Source of the DNA: DYRB01 sp963709645 | Lineage (GTDB): Bacteria > Pseudomonadota > Gammaproteobacteria > Chromatiales > Chromatiaceae | Direction of reading: 5' to 3' | Assembly: GCA_963709645.1 (NCBI GenBank) | Contig: CAVPXP010000048.1 | Span: 1 to 64,000, forward strand | DNA: 64,000 nt | Part shown: positions 1 through 7,364 of the stretch, in pieces | How positions within the stretch are numbered: position 1 is the stretch's first letter | Layout of the letters: the number at the start of each line of letters is the position of its first letter | Notes under the pieces: generated by a model | Databases searched by the model: none | The model's input: the letters and a program-made list of their open reading frames with translations, nothing else | What the model was told of the DNA's origin: nothing | Program-made: the position numbers and the translations under genes

Positions 1-1
1 A

Positions 2-202
2 CGCATCACGGGTTATTTGCGCGAGCGGATCGCACCGCTCGAAGATCCTCGCTCCGTGGGTCAGGCCCTGCGTGGAGCTCGCCTCGGTGAGCTGTGGAAG
101 TACCGTGTCGGGGATTATCGGATCATCGCGCGACTGGAAGACGATCGGCTATGTGTCCTCGTTGTGAAGGTTGGCCACCGTCGCGATGTCTATCGACCCT
201 GA
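2..202 (+). CDS. RelE/ParE-family toxin, C-terminal part (cut by window edge)
   Basis: The frame is open from the first bases of the window, so the start lies upstream. The visible 66 residues match the second half of RelE-type toxins: a basic helix, then WKYRVGDYRIIAR and a final strand with GHRRDVYR. In this family the conserved Arg and Tyr residues line the mRNA-cleaving or gyrase-binding face, and the toxin is held inactive by an antitoxin gene normally just upstream, outside this window. Nothing in the visible part looks damaged. Whether it cleaves ribosome-bound mRNA (RelE) or poisons gyrase (ParE) cannot be told from this fragment. Confidence 0.8.
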   Translation, partial: RITGYLRERIAPLEDPRSVGQALRGARLGELWKYRVGDYRIIARLEDDRLCVLVVKVGHRRDVYRP

Positions 203-334
203 TCCAGGGGTCGATTCGGCATCTTCGATGCCGACCCGCTGCTAGCAGACGCCACGCCATTGCGCCCCGTGCAGTACTACGGTCAGCTGCACGCGATCGA
301 TGCGGTTCGTCCCTCACCGCATCCTACCGGCTGT

Positions 335-417
335 GCTTGTGGGAGGCCCGCTCCGCGGGGCGACTGGTGTGGTGGGGGGTGCCGCGGGTCGCGGCGCGGA
401 GCGCCCCTCCCACAAGC
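335..417. repeat. Palindromic repeat A, copy 1
   Basis: The ends are perfect inverted repeats, GCTTGTGGGAGG at the left and CCTCCCACAAGC at the right, around a GC-rich centre containing CGCGGCGCGGAGCGCC. The same layout recurs at 1424-1513 and, as a half copy, near 3150. It looks like a REP/BIME-type extragenic palindrome. It abuts repeat B. No gene is visible between 203 and 496. Confidence 0.75.
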
Positions 418-421
418 GCCT

Positions 422-500
422 TAGGCTGGTGGGTTGAGGAACGAAACCCAGTGCTGCCCGGTCCGCAACCTGCCAATGCTCGGTTTTCAACCCAGCCTAC
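422..500. repeat. Palindromic repeat B, copy 1
   Basis: The unit starts TAGGCTGG and ends CCAGCCTA, with inner arms GGGTTGAGG and TTTTCAACCC. A second copy at 1211-1287 shares most of the interior, including CTGCCCG and CAACCTGCC. The right end supplies the stop codon of the minus-strand PIN-like gene that ends at 497. Confidence 0.75.
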
Positions 501-874
501 GGCTCTGGTATCCGGGCACGTATCCGCACCTGGGCGGGGGATACCAAGGTGAAGGCGCCACGCAAAGCGTCACCGTGGGTGCGCAGCAGGTTCAGGATGG
601 CCGCCGCCTTGCGCTCGCCGGTGAAGCCGGCGAGGCGATACAGGATGATGCCGGCGTGGACCAGGCCCTGGCGGAACACCAGCTCCCCGAAATCCTTGTC
701 GGAGGTCAGCAGAAGGGCACCGCTGCGGTTGGCAAGGTCGAGAACCTGGTCGTCGTCGATACCGGGGTCGAGCTCCTGGACATAGACGGTGCGGTGACCG
801 GCCGCCCGCGGGGCCGCGACGATCGGTGCATCCACATTCCCGTCGGCGAGCGGGTCCAACCCCTGTTCCCTCAA
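497..874 (-). CDS. DUF5615 PIN-like toxin of a DUF433/DUF5615 pair
   Basis: This roughly 125-residue protein has the DUF5615 (Mut7-C/PIN-like) layout: an N-terminal LADGNVDAP strand and helix with early acidic residues, GHRTVYVQE, then LLTSDKDFGEL carrying the conserved Asp pair, and a helical end. Such proteins are predicted ribonuclease-type toxins. Translation probably starts at the TTG that overlaps the stop of the DUF433 gene (TTGA), so the two are coupled. An internal TTG a few codons on is another possible start. The last codons run into repeat B, so the native C-terminus may have been altered. The toxin role is inferred from family and pairing only. Confidence 0.8.
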   Translation of the reverse strand: MREQGLDPLADGNVDAPIVAAPRAAGHRTVYVQELDPGIDDDQVLDLANRSGALLLTSDKDFGELVFRQGLVHAGIILYRLAGFTGERKAAAILNLLRTHGDALRGAFTLVSPAQVRIRARIPEP

Positions 875-1098
875 GCCGCGTCGGCCGCCATCGGATAGAT
901 CACGTCGGCGTGTAGCACCTGGGCTGCGAAGGCCAGGGCCGCCCGAATGTCGTCCGGGCTCAGTCGGGGGTTGGCCGCGATGATCTGCTCTTGCGACTCC
1001 CCCGCAGCCAGCCGCTCCAGGATCGACTCGACGGTGATGCGGGTACCTGCGATGGTGGGTTTGCCCATCATGATCCTGGGATTCGAGACAACAGGCAT
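871..1098 (-). CDS. DUF433 antitoxin-like protein
   Basis: The 75-residue protein has the DUF433 hallmark: NPRIMMGKPTIAGTRITVESILE, followed by helix-turn-helix-like helices containing GESQEQIIAANPRLSPDDIRAAL. DUF433 proteins are small DNA-binding-like antitoxins usually encoded just upstream of a DUF5615 gene, as here, with a 4-nt overlap. The ATG at 1098 was chosen because similarity to the family begins there; the longer open frame upstream runs into repeat sequence. It probably neutralises the downstream PIN-like protein and represses the pair. Confidence 0.82.
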   Translation of the reverse strand: MPVVSNPRIMMGKPTIAGTRITVESILERLAAGESQEQIIAANPRLSPDDIRAALAFAAQVLHADVIYPMAADAA

Positions 1099-1210
1099 GG
1101 CGATGCGCCTCCGGCGATGGCGGTGTCGGCCCACCGGCATCGTCCGGTGTGGCGCCGCGGTCAGTGGGGTTCGCCCATTATGCCGCAGCGGGGCGGCCAT
1201 CGTGCAGCGC

Positions 1211-1287
1211 CGAGGCTGGGTTGAGGCACGAACCCCAGCGCTGCCCGATCTACAACCTGCCGATGCTGGGTTTTCAACCCAGCCTAC
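1211..1287. repeat. Palindromic repeat B, copy 2
   Basis: It begins GAGGCTGGGTTGAGG and ends TTTTCAACCCAGCCTA, giving arms of about 12 bp that pair, with an interior close to copy 1. It is directly followed by repeat C and then repeat A. The 580-bp stretch 1099-1678 consists largely of these repeats and has no recognisable gene. Confidence 0.75.
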
Positions 1288-1290
1288 GGG

Positions 1291-1374
1291 TTGCGAAATA
1301 TACGCTGGCGCTGTACCGGTGGATTCCTGGGCAGGGTGAGCGGCCGGGTGTGGTGAGGTTGGGTTGAGGGTCGG
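1291..1374. repeat. Dispersed repeat C, copy 1
   Basis: The core GCGCTGTACCGGTGG, then GGGCAGGGTGAG, then GTGTGGTG and GGTTGGGTT, recurs at 3043-3125 with scattered substitutions. In both places repeat C is followed within about 50 bp by repeat A. No coding function is evident, although one frame reads similarly in both copies (LALYRW, then GQGE, then VVRLG). Confidence 0.65.
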
Positions 1375-1423
1375 GGGCCTCGGCCGCATCGGTCGGGGCG
1401 CCCCTCCCTCCCACCGGTCATGG

Positions 1424-1513
1424 CTGTGGGAGGGCTGCTCTGCAGCGCGATTGCGGCGTCTTCCAGTATCCTCGCCGGGGACCTGGTCGCGGCGCGGAGC
1501 GCCCCTCCCACAG
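1424..1513. repeat. Palindromic repeat A, copy 2
   Basis: The ends are CTGTGGGAGG and CCTCCCACAG, perfect inverted repeats, and the right half contains CGCGGCGCGGAGCGCC exactly as in copy 1. A further half-copy lies just upstream at about 1396-1415. Confidence 0.75.
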
Positions 1514-1678
1514 ATGCAACGAGAGCGGCGGCGAGGGGTCAGGGCGTTGGGCGTCCTCTCCCTCCCCAGATTTCAACCTGCTCCAAGGTAATCTGATTCC
1601 TCCCCACCCCTGTCGTGGCCCAGAGCGATCGTCACGAACATGGCTATTTTGCCCATACCACCCATTTCGGAGGGCGGC

Positions 1679-1944
1679 ATGATTGTGGTGACTTCGGTCG
1701 AAGCCCAGAGCCGCTTCGGGGAACTGATCGATCGGGCACAGCGGGAGCCGGTCGCGATTACTCGGCGTGGGCGGCCGGTGGCTTACGTGGTTTCGGAGCA
1801 CGACCTCAGAGCGTTCGGTGACCTGCGAAGGCGCCGGAAGAGGCGGTGCGGTGGTACGCGAGCTATCGGCGCGCCGCGCGCTCCACCTGAAGCAGCTGGC
1901 CTGACGGACGGGAGGTCGACCGACTCGTCCATGAGCTTCGCTAG
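1679..1944 (+). pseudogene. Phd/YefM-type antitoxin, frameshifted
   Basis: After an AGGGCGG ribosome site the ATG at 1679 opens a Phd/YefM domain: VTSVEAQSRFGELIDRAQ, then ITRRGRPVAYVVSEHDL. This is the DNA-binding half. Past about 1815 the expected tail continues in another frame (KAPEEAVRWYASYRRAAR), meets a stop, and resumes as EVDRLVHELR before TAG at 1942. At least two indels are therefore needed to restore one frame. The stop sits directly before the ATG of the PIN gene, the usual spacing for an antitoxin-toxin pair. As written the pair is dead; sequencing indels are the alternative. Confidence 0.75.
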
Positions 1945-2346
1945 ATGGGTGGTCTTGGACACGGGCGTTCTCGTGAGCGCCGCGATTCGCCCGGACTCCG
2001 TCCCGGCGTTGGCCTCGGAGAAGGCGCTGCTGAATTTGATGGGTGCGTCAGCCGAGACACCCTCGCGGAGCTGACGACGGTGGTGCTCGGTCGAAGTTCG
2101 ACCGATACGCGCCGCCACAGCAACGCGATGATTTCCTGGCAGGGTTTCGGGCACGGGCCGTCGTCGTCGAAGTCACCACGACAGTCGGGGCATGGCGTCG
2201 ATCCCAAGGACAATATGTCTCTGCACTGGCCGAGACGGCAGAGGCCGATCTCATTGTGTCCAGTGATCCGCACCTGACAAACCTGCATCCCTGGCATGGG
2301 ATTCCGCATACTCCCGCCAGCGGCGTTCCTGGTCGGCATTCGCTAG
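1945..2346 (+). pseudogene. PIN-domain toxin, multiply frameshifted
   Basis: Pieces of a PIN_3-type ribonuclease are spread over the three frames in the correct order: RWVVLDTGVLVSAAI with the first catalytic Asp (in the frame of the upstream antitoxin), FDGCVSRDTLAEL with the helix-2 acidic residue, an ALAETAEADLIVSSDPHL segment with the later Asp pair, and a final FLVGIR before TAG at 2344. No single frame is complete, so at least three indels are present. The family cleaves RNA; this copy cannot be translated whole. It pairs with the equally broken Phd gene upstream. Confidence 0.72.
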
Positions 2347-2493
2347 GAGCGGCTGAGGTTCGACCCGATCACTTTGGCAGTTGGTATAACCTGCGGGTGG
2401 GCCGAACCGAAGCCGCAGCGCCGTGTTCAAAGCAGCGTATGGCTCAGTGTGCAGACATCAGGCTCCAGCGACCCATCGAGTCGAGGTACGGAA

Positions 2494-2700
2494 ATGAAAT
2501 TCAGCGTAACGATTGATCGTGATGAAGATGGTGTTTGGGTCGTCGAATGCCCGGCGATCCCCGGCTGCATCACGCAAGGGCAGACCAGGGAAGAAGCGTT
2601 GGCCAACATTCACGACGCCATCCAGGAGTGTTTGAAGGTGCGTTCCGAGATGGGATTGCCCTTGACGATCGAGACGCGTCAGATCGAAGTGGCCGCTTGA
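2494..2700 (+). CDS. hicB: HicB-type antitoxin
   Basis: This 68-residue protein has the HicB fold signature: FSVTIDRDEDGVWVVECPAIPGC, then GQTREEALANIHDAIQECL, a partial RNase-H-like fold that binds HicA. It has no separate C-terminal DNA-binding domain, so it is the short form. The ATG at 2494 follows a GAGGTACGG ribosome site. Its stop overlaps the hicA start (TGATG). The order hicB then hicA is the reverse of the E. coli operon but common elsewhere. It is expected to cap the HicA toxin and possibly autoregulate the pair. The frame is intact. Confidence 0.88.
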   Translation: MKFSVTIDRDEDGVWVVECPAIPGCITQGQTREEALANIHDAIQECLKVRSEMGLPLTIETRQIEVAA

Positions 2701-2924
2701 TGCCCCCCGCGTTGCCAGTCCTCAGCGGTCGCGAGGTTGTGCGCGTCTTCGAGTCCTTGGGCTGGAGCGTTGCCCGCCAGAGCGGCAGCCACATCATCCT
2801 GGTCAAGGAAGGTGAAATGGCTACTTTGTCCGTTCCGGATCATCGGGAGGTGGCAAAGGGCACGCTTCGCGGGCTGATACGGGCGGCCGGGCTGACAGTC
2901 GCAGACTTCGTCGCCAGGACTTGA
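2700..2924 (+). CDS. hicA: HicA-type mRNA interferase toxin
   Basis: The 74-residue protein is a dsRBD-fold HicA: LSGREVVRVFESLGWSVAR, then the catalytic-type histidine in SGSHIIL, then LSVPDHREVAKGTLRGLIRAAGL. HicA cuts mRNA independently of the ribosome once HicB is lost. Its ATG shares one base with the hicB stop, so translation is coupled. All family landmarks are present, making this one of the intact modules among the broken ones. The 417 bp that follow, up to 3341, contain repeats but no gene. Confidence 0.88.
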   Translation: MPPALPVLSGREVVRVFESLGWSVARQSGSHIILVKEGEMATLSVPDHREVAKGTLRGLIRAAGLTVADFVART

Positions 2925-3042
2925 AACGCAAAGTGGCTGGAGCGGAACCGGTTGTGGGGACGCTGCCGGAGGCGATGGCGCTGAGCGGCGGGCCGCGTTG
3001 GGTGCTCGGCGGCGGGACTATGTGAGCTGGTTCAATTGGTAG

Positions 3043-3125
3043 CGGATTGCGGAGCAGGCGCTTGCGCTGTACCGGTGGGTTCTTGGGCAGGGTGAGATGT
3101 CGGATGTGGTGCGGTTGGGTTTGGG
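3043..3125. repeat. Dispersed repeat C, copy 2
   Basis: It matches 1291-1374 through GCGCTGTACCGGTGG, GGGCAGGGTGAG, ATGTGGTG and GGTTGGGTT. It is followed by a half copy of repeat A (GTCGCGGCGCAGAGCGCC then CCTCCCAC, about 3149-3195) and a fragment of the end of repeat B (TTAGGCTGGG, about 3237-3246). Confidence 0.65.
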
Positions 3126-3341
3126 GGTGGCTAGGTATTCCGCCCCGGTCGTCGCGGCGCAGAGCGCCCCTCCCACGGGGAACTTCCCTCCCACTGGGAC
3201 GCGTCTCGGGAGTGCGTTGTGGTGGGGTGGCTTGTTTAGGCTGGGTGATCGATGAGGTTGGTTGGGGATCCGTTGAGCTCGGTCGTAAAACGCTTCCTTG
3301 ATCGATTAAATCGCGGCACTCACTGTAGGGAGGTGTTCCCA

Positions 3342-3548
3342 ATGCTTGCTGTCACTGTGTCTTCCAAGTTTCAGGTTGTCATCCCTCAGCCCGTGCGCGA
3401 ACAGTTGGGGATCCATCCAGGCGAACGGTTGCAGGTGCTTGCCTTCGGCAACCGCATCGAGTTGTTGCCTATCGAATCACCACAACAACTGCGTGGATTT
3501 CTGGCCGGCATCGACACCACCGTTGTGCGCGAGCCGGACCGCATATGA
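3342..3548 (+). CDS. vapB: AbrB/MazE-family antitoxin (VapB-type)
   Basis: The 68-residue protein starts with a swapped-hairpin AbrB domain: VTVSSKFQVVIPQPVREQLGIHPGERLQVL. The rest is a toxin-binding tail. The ATG at 3342 follows AGGGAGGTG, a strong ribosome site. Its stop overlaps the start of the PIN gene (ATGA), the standard VapBC arrangement. As antitoxin it should bind both the operator and the PIN toxin. No operator could be defined with confidence in the repeat-rich DNA upstream. Confidence 0.87.
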   Translation: MLAVTVSSKFQVVIPQPVREQLGIHPGERLQVLAFGNRIELLPIESPQQLRGFLAGIDTTVVREPDRI

Positions 3549-3928
3549 ATCTGGTCGATTCCTGTGGTTGGCTCGAATATTTCGCGGGCGCGGCCAATGC
3601 GGACTTTTTTGCCCCAGTTATCGAGGACCTTCCACAATTGATCGTGCCGACGCTGTGTCTGTTCGAGGTGTTCAAGCGCGTTCTCCAGCAGACGGGCCAA
3701 GGGGATGCCTTACGCGCCATCGGCGTGATGCGGCAGGTGCGCTGCGTCGACTTGACCGACAGCCTGGCCCTGGGGGCGGCGCGGGTCTCAGTGGACCTGA
3801 AGCTGTCGTTGGCCGACAGCATCATTTTCCATACTGCCCAACAGCATGGCGCCCTGCTGTGGACTCAGGATGCCCATTTCGAAGGTCTCGGTGGGATCCG
3901 TTACATGCGTAAGAGTGCAATCCCATGA
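3545..3928 (+). CDS. vapC: PIN-domain ribonuclease toxin (VapC-type)
   Basis: This 127-residue PIN protein has the acidic catalytic set: Asp5 in NLVDSCGWLEY, Glu in LCLFEVFKRV near residue 41, Asp in LSLADSIIF near residue 90, and Asp in WTQDAHF near residue 108. VapC toxins cleave tRNA or rRNA. It overlaps vapB by 4 nt at its start. At its end it overlaps the carbamoyltransferase stub by 4 nt (ATGA), an unusual coupling of a toxin to a biosynthetic reading frame. The frame is intact. Confidence 0.88.
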   Translation: MNLVDSCGWLEYFAGAANADFFAPVIEDLPQLIVPTLCLFEVFKRVLQQTGQGDALRAIGVMRQVRCVDLTDSLALGAARVSVDLKLSLADSIIFHTAQQHGALLWTQDAHFEGLGGIRYMRKSAIP

Positions 3929-4500
3929 CAATGATCCTCGGCTTCAACGCCTTCCATGCCGATTCCGCCGCTTGCCTGGTGGTGGACGGGCAGTTGGTCG
4001 GGGCGGTGGCGGAGGAGCGTCTTGGCGAGCGGCAGAAGCACAGCCCCGCGTTCCCGGCCAATGCGATTCGACACTTGTTGGCGGATGCGGGCCTGAGCCT
4101 GCGGGACGTCACTCATGTGGCCATGGCGCGGGACCCGAAGGCCAACGCGGCCGCGAAGATGGCCTACGTGGCCCAGCGGCCGATCAAGGCGGCGGGGGCG
4201 GTGGTCGAGCACCTGCGGCGCAACCGCAAGACCAAGGGCACGCTGGAGCAACTGGCGGAGGTCTGCGGCGAGGACCCGGCGCGGGTGCGGTTCGAGACCA
4301 TCGGCGTGGAGCATCACCTGGCGCACATCGCCAGCGCCTATTACCTGTCGCCGTTCGAGGGGCTCACGGCCGGCCTTTCCTACGACGCCTCCGGCGACTT
4401 CGCCAGCATGATGGCGGCACGCTGCGAGGGGAACCGCATCGAGGTGCTGGACCGGGTCACTCCGCCCGACAGCCTGGGCCACCAACTCGGGTATGACTAG
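3925..4500 (+). pseudogene. NodU/CmcH-family carbamoyltransferase, N-terminal stub
   Basis: The 191-residue frame is the start of an O-carbamoyltransferase: ILGFNAFHADSAACLVVDGQLVGAVAEERLG, GVEHHLAHIASAYYLSPF, then YDASGDFAS. These lie in the TsaD-like nucleotide-binding half. Family members are about 570-650 residues, so roughly two thirds, including the YrdC-like carbamoyl-forming portion, is missing. Similarity stops at SLG and the frame ends HQLGYD then TAG at 4498. The next sequence is the start of an acetyltransferase, so this looks like a deletion junction. Such enzymes decorate sugars or antibiotics; this stub is unlikely to be active. Confidence 0.82.
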
Positions 4501-4577
4501 CAGGCGGACGTCAGAGTGTCCCCGTCCTTGATATCGAAGGCTGTCGCCGCCTGCGGCCGTACAGCCGCCGGGAGTAT

Positions 4578-5111
4578 TTGGGGCGGGTATTGTGGACACT
4601 AGCGGGACCATTGTTCCGTTTCAGTCCGCGGTCCTTCTTTGGTTGGCGGCGGTTTCTGCTGCGGCTGTTCGGCGCCCGAGTCGGCCGCAATGCCCACGTA
4701 TATCCCTCAGCCCGAATCTACATTCCCTGGCATTTGACGCTGGGAGCAGACGCGAGCATCGGTGAATGGGTGCTGGTATACAACCTCGGCTCGATTACCA
4801 TTGGAGAGCGTGCCACGGTATCCCACCGTGCCCACCTGTGCGCTGGCACACATGACTACCGCAACCGCACTCTGCCACTGTTACGTCCGCCTATTGCGGT
4901 CGGTGCTCAGGCATGGGTGTGTGCGGATGCGTTTGTTGGACCGAACGTCCGTGTAGGAGAGGGGGCTGTAGTAGGAGCATGCGCGGTGGTAGTCCGCGAT
5001 GTTAGGCCTTGGCAGGTCGTAGCAGGCAATCCCGCCAAGGAGATCAAGACTCGTCGGCTCGATGCAACCGACGACCTGTCGCAAGCTCAAACTCCACACA
5101 AGCCCGCATAG
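4578..5111 (+). CDS. WcaF-like hexapeptide-repeat O-acetyltransferase
   Basis: The protein of about 177 residues has a left-handed beta-helix with LGADASIGEW, SITIGERATVS, a catalytic-type His in AGTHDYRN, and a distal turn set WVCADAFVGPNVRVGEGAVVGACAVVVRDV, followed by VVAGNPAKEIK. This matches colanic-acid-type acetyltransferases that use acetyl-CoA to modify surface polysaccharide. The TTG at 4578 is the nearest usable start, but the frame is open back to about 4499 and reads VLDIEGCRRLRPYSRREYLG, which resembles the true family N-terminus and has no ATG or GTG. The native start may have been lost at the junction with the carbamoyltransferase stub. Confidence 0.8.
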   Translation: MGRVLWTLAGPLFRFSPRSFFGWRRFLLRLFGARVGRNAHVYPSARIYIPWHLTLGADASIGEWVLVYNLGSITIGERATVSHRAHLCAGTHDYRNRTLPLLRPPIAVGAQAWVCADAFVGPNVRVGEGAVVGACAVVVRDVRPWQVVAGNPAKEIKTRRLDATDDLSQAQTPHKPA

Positions 5112-5200
5112 GCTCGGGGCGGTTCAGATGGCATTCTGTTGCAGCGCTCGCCGCGTTTATTTAGCCTTAGTCCGGTGACTTAGTCTTACGCAGGCGCCCA

Positions 5201-5437
5201 ATGATGCCGATGATTGTCAATGTGCACGAGGCAAAGACCCAGTTATCGCGTTTGCTCGAAAAGGCCCACGCCGGGGAGGAGATTATCTTGGCCAAGGCCG
5301 GCAAGCCCTACGCCCGTTTGATGCCGCTGGCCCCGCAGATGGCGGCGCGTCGACCCGGCCGCTTGCCAGGCCGTACTGGAGATGCCTTTTTTGAACCCCT
5401 TCCCGACGAGGAGCTGGATGCGTGGGAGGTGCTGTGA
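5201..5437 (+). CDS. Phd/YefM-family antitoxin
   Basis: The protein of about 78 residues opens with the Phd DNA-binding fold: IVNVHEAKTQLSRLLEKAHAGEEIILAKAGKPYARLMPL. Its disordered tail ends PLPDEELDAWEVL, the toxin-wrapping part. Three in-frame ATGs (5201, 5204, 5210) are possible starts; the third fits the family best. The stop overlaps the GTG of the PIN toxin (GTGA). It should repress its own promoter together with the toxin and block the PIN active site. Confidence 0.88.
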   Translation: MMPMIVNVHEAKTQLSRLLEKAHAGEEIILAKAGKPYARLMPLAPQMAARRPGRLPGRTGDAFFEPLPDEELDAWEVL

Positions 5438-5820
5438 GGTTTCTCCTCGACACACATGCCCTGCTGTGGTGGTTCACCGACGACCCAAGATTATCGCCTG
5501 CGGTCCGTGAAGCGATTCAGGATGCGTCCAACGAGCTCTTTGTGAGTGCAGCCAGTGCCTGGGAAATTTCTATCAAGCAACGGCTGGGCAAGCTCCCTGA
5601 ATTACCGGATGTGACCAGCCGTTTTGCCGAATTGGTGGCTGCAGATGGTTTCGCGCACCTGGCCGTCAGCTATCGCCACAGCTTGCGGGCAGGGGGTTAC
5701 GGCGCGGCTCATAGGGATCCGTTTGACCGCATGCTCGCCGCTCAGAGTGAGCTTGAGTCTCTGCCCCTGGTGACGCGTGACCCGGCCTTTGTCCATTTCG
5801 GTACCGAAACATTTTGGTGA
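5434..5820 (+). CDS. PIN-domain toxin paired with a Phd antitoxin
   Basis: The 128-residue protein is a PIN ribonuclease of the group usually paired with Phd antitoxins: FLLDTHALLWWFTDD with the first Asp, SAASAWEISIKQRLGKL with the Glu, AHRDPFDRMLAAQS with the third acidic residue, and LVTRDPAF with the last. The GTG at 5434 was chosen over the GTG at 5422 because it gives the standard VRFLLDTH start and the 4-nt overlap with the antitoxin. It is intact and marks the end of the toxin-antitoxin stretch. Confidence 0.88.
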   Translation: MRFLLDTHALLWWFTDDPRLSPAVREAIQDASNELFVSAASAWEISIKQRLGKLPELPDVTSRFAELVAADGFAHLAVSYRHSLRAGGYGAAHRDPFDRMLAAQSELESLPLVTRDPAFVHFGTETFW

Positions 5821-5832
5821 AGACCTGAGCTG

Positions 5833-6470
5833 ATGTCTGCGGGAGACATCTCTGGTTACCGGTACGGGGGGGCGGAGCTGGGCCACCAGCACGCCTACCT
5901 TCTGCCCACGCTGTTTCGGCTGCTGGACGGGCTGGGATTGCCGGATGGTCAGCGGCGGCTGTTCGAGCTCGGCTGCGGCAACGGGAGCGTGGCCAATGCG
6001 CTCGCCCGCCGCGGCTGGGAGGTCACTGGGGTCGATCCTTCCGTGGAAGGCATCGCTCAGGCCCGCGCGGCCTATCCCGGGCTGCGGCTCGAGTGCGGGT
6101 CGGCCTACGACGATCTGGCCAGCCGGTATGGGCCGCTTCCCGGTGGTAGTGAGCCTGGAGGTGGTGGAGCACGTCTATGCTCCGCGGGATTTCGCCCGCA
6201 CGGTCTTCTGACTTGCTGTGTCCGGGGGGGGTAGCGATCGTCTCCACGCCCTACCATGGCTACTGGAAGAACCTGGCGCTGGCGCTCACCGGTCGGATGG
6301 ATCGGCACTTCACGGCGTTGTGGGACCACGGCCACATCAAGTTCTGGTCTATCGCGACTCTGGGCGAGCTGCTGCGGGAGGCGGGGTTCGTCGACATTCG
6401 GTTCGAGCGGGTCGGGCGGGTTCCGGCGCTGGCCAAGTCGATGATTGCGGTGGCGCGTAAGCCAAGCCAT
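5833..6470 (+). pseudogene. Class I SAM-dependent methyltransferase, frameshifted
   Basis: The first frame holds the SAM-binding motif I (LFELGCGNGSVANALARRGWEVTGVDPS). Near 6125 the protein continues in a second frame (VVVSLEVVEHVYAPRDFARTVF, motif post-II). Near 6210 it moves to a third (CPGGVAIVSTPYHGYWKN, then HIKFWSIATLGELLREAGF). At least two single-base indels are needed for one product. This type methylates sugars or lipids in surface polysaccharide clusters, which fits the neighbours. The next gene begins at 6469 with no gap. The pieces are well conserved, so either decay is recent or the sequence contains errors. Confidence 0.8.
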
Positions 6471-7363
6471 GAGCATCTCGATCCTCCTTCTGACCCTCAA
6501 CGAGGAAGCCAATCTGCCCGCGTGCCTCGCCGCCGTGGCCTGGTGCGACGACGTGGTTGTGCTCGACTCCTACAGTCAGGACGAGACGTCCGCCCTGGCC
6601 GAGCGTCTGGGCGCAAGGGTCTACCAGCGGGCCTTCGATAATTTTGCCGGGCAGCGTAACCATGCCCTGGATCATATCGATTTCAAACACGACTGGATCC
6701 TGCATCTGGACGCCGATGAGATCGTCACCCCCGAGCTTCACGCCGAGATGCTTCAGGCGGTCAGCGAGCGACCGTTACGATGCCTACCGGATCCCGTCCA
6801 AGATGATGTTCTTTGGCCGGTGGCTGCGGTATTCCGGGCTGTATCCCAGCTATCAGGTCCGGCTCGGGCATCGAGAGCGGTTCCGCTTCAAGCAGGTCGG
6901 CCACGGCCAGCGTGAGGATCTGGCTCCGGAGCGCGTCGGTACGCTGGCCCAGCCCTACCTGCATTATTCATTCTCGAAGGGACTGACCGAGTGGTTCGAC
7001 AAACACAACCGCTACGCGACCGACGAGGCGCGGGAGACGGTGAAGCGGCTGGAGGCGAGTGCGGGTATCGACTGGATCGGGCCTGGGGTCGCGAGACCAG
7101 ACCCGTCGGCGGCGGGCGCTCAAGGCCTTGGCCTACCGGCTTCCGTTTAGGCCGGCGCTGCGGTTTTTTTACATGTACGTGCTGCGCGGCGGGTTTCTCG
7201 ATGGTCGCGCAGGGCTGACCTATTGCCGTCTACTGGCTATCTACGAATACCTGATCGTCCTCAAGACCCGGGAGCTTCTGATCGGAGCAAGGACCCGCGT
7301 CGCTGAAGGTCGACCGTCCTGGCAAGCCTCCCTGAGCCCTGATTCGCCCGAGCTGCTAACGAA
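6469..7363 (+). pseudogene. Family 2 glycosyltransferase (WaaE/KdtX-like), frameshifted
   Basis: The start ISILLLTLNEEANLPACLAA, then VVVLDSYSQDET and the DxD-type ILHLDADEIV, define a GT-A family 2 enzyme like lipopolysaccharide core beta-glucosyltransferases. At about 6757 the frame changes (DAYRIPSKMMFFGRWLRYSG, then RVGTLAQPYLHYSFSKGL). It changes again at about 7075 (RRALKALAYRLPFRPALRFFYMYVLRGGFLDG). Two indels thus split it into three pieces. The last frame runs on into galE without a stop, so the true end is uncertain. Confidence 0.8.
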
Positions 7364-7364
7364 C

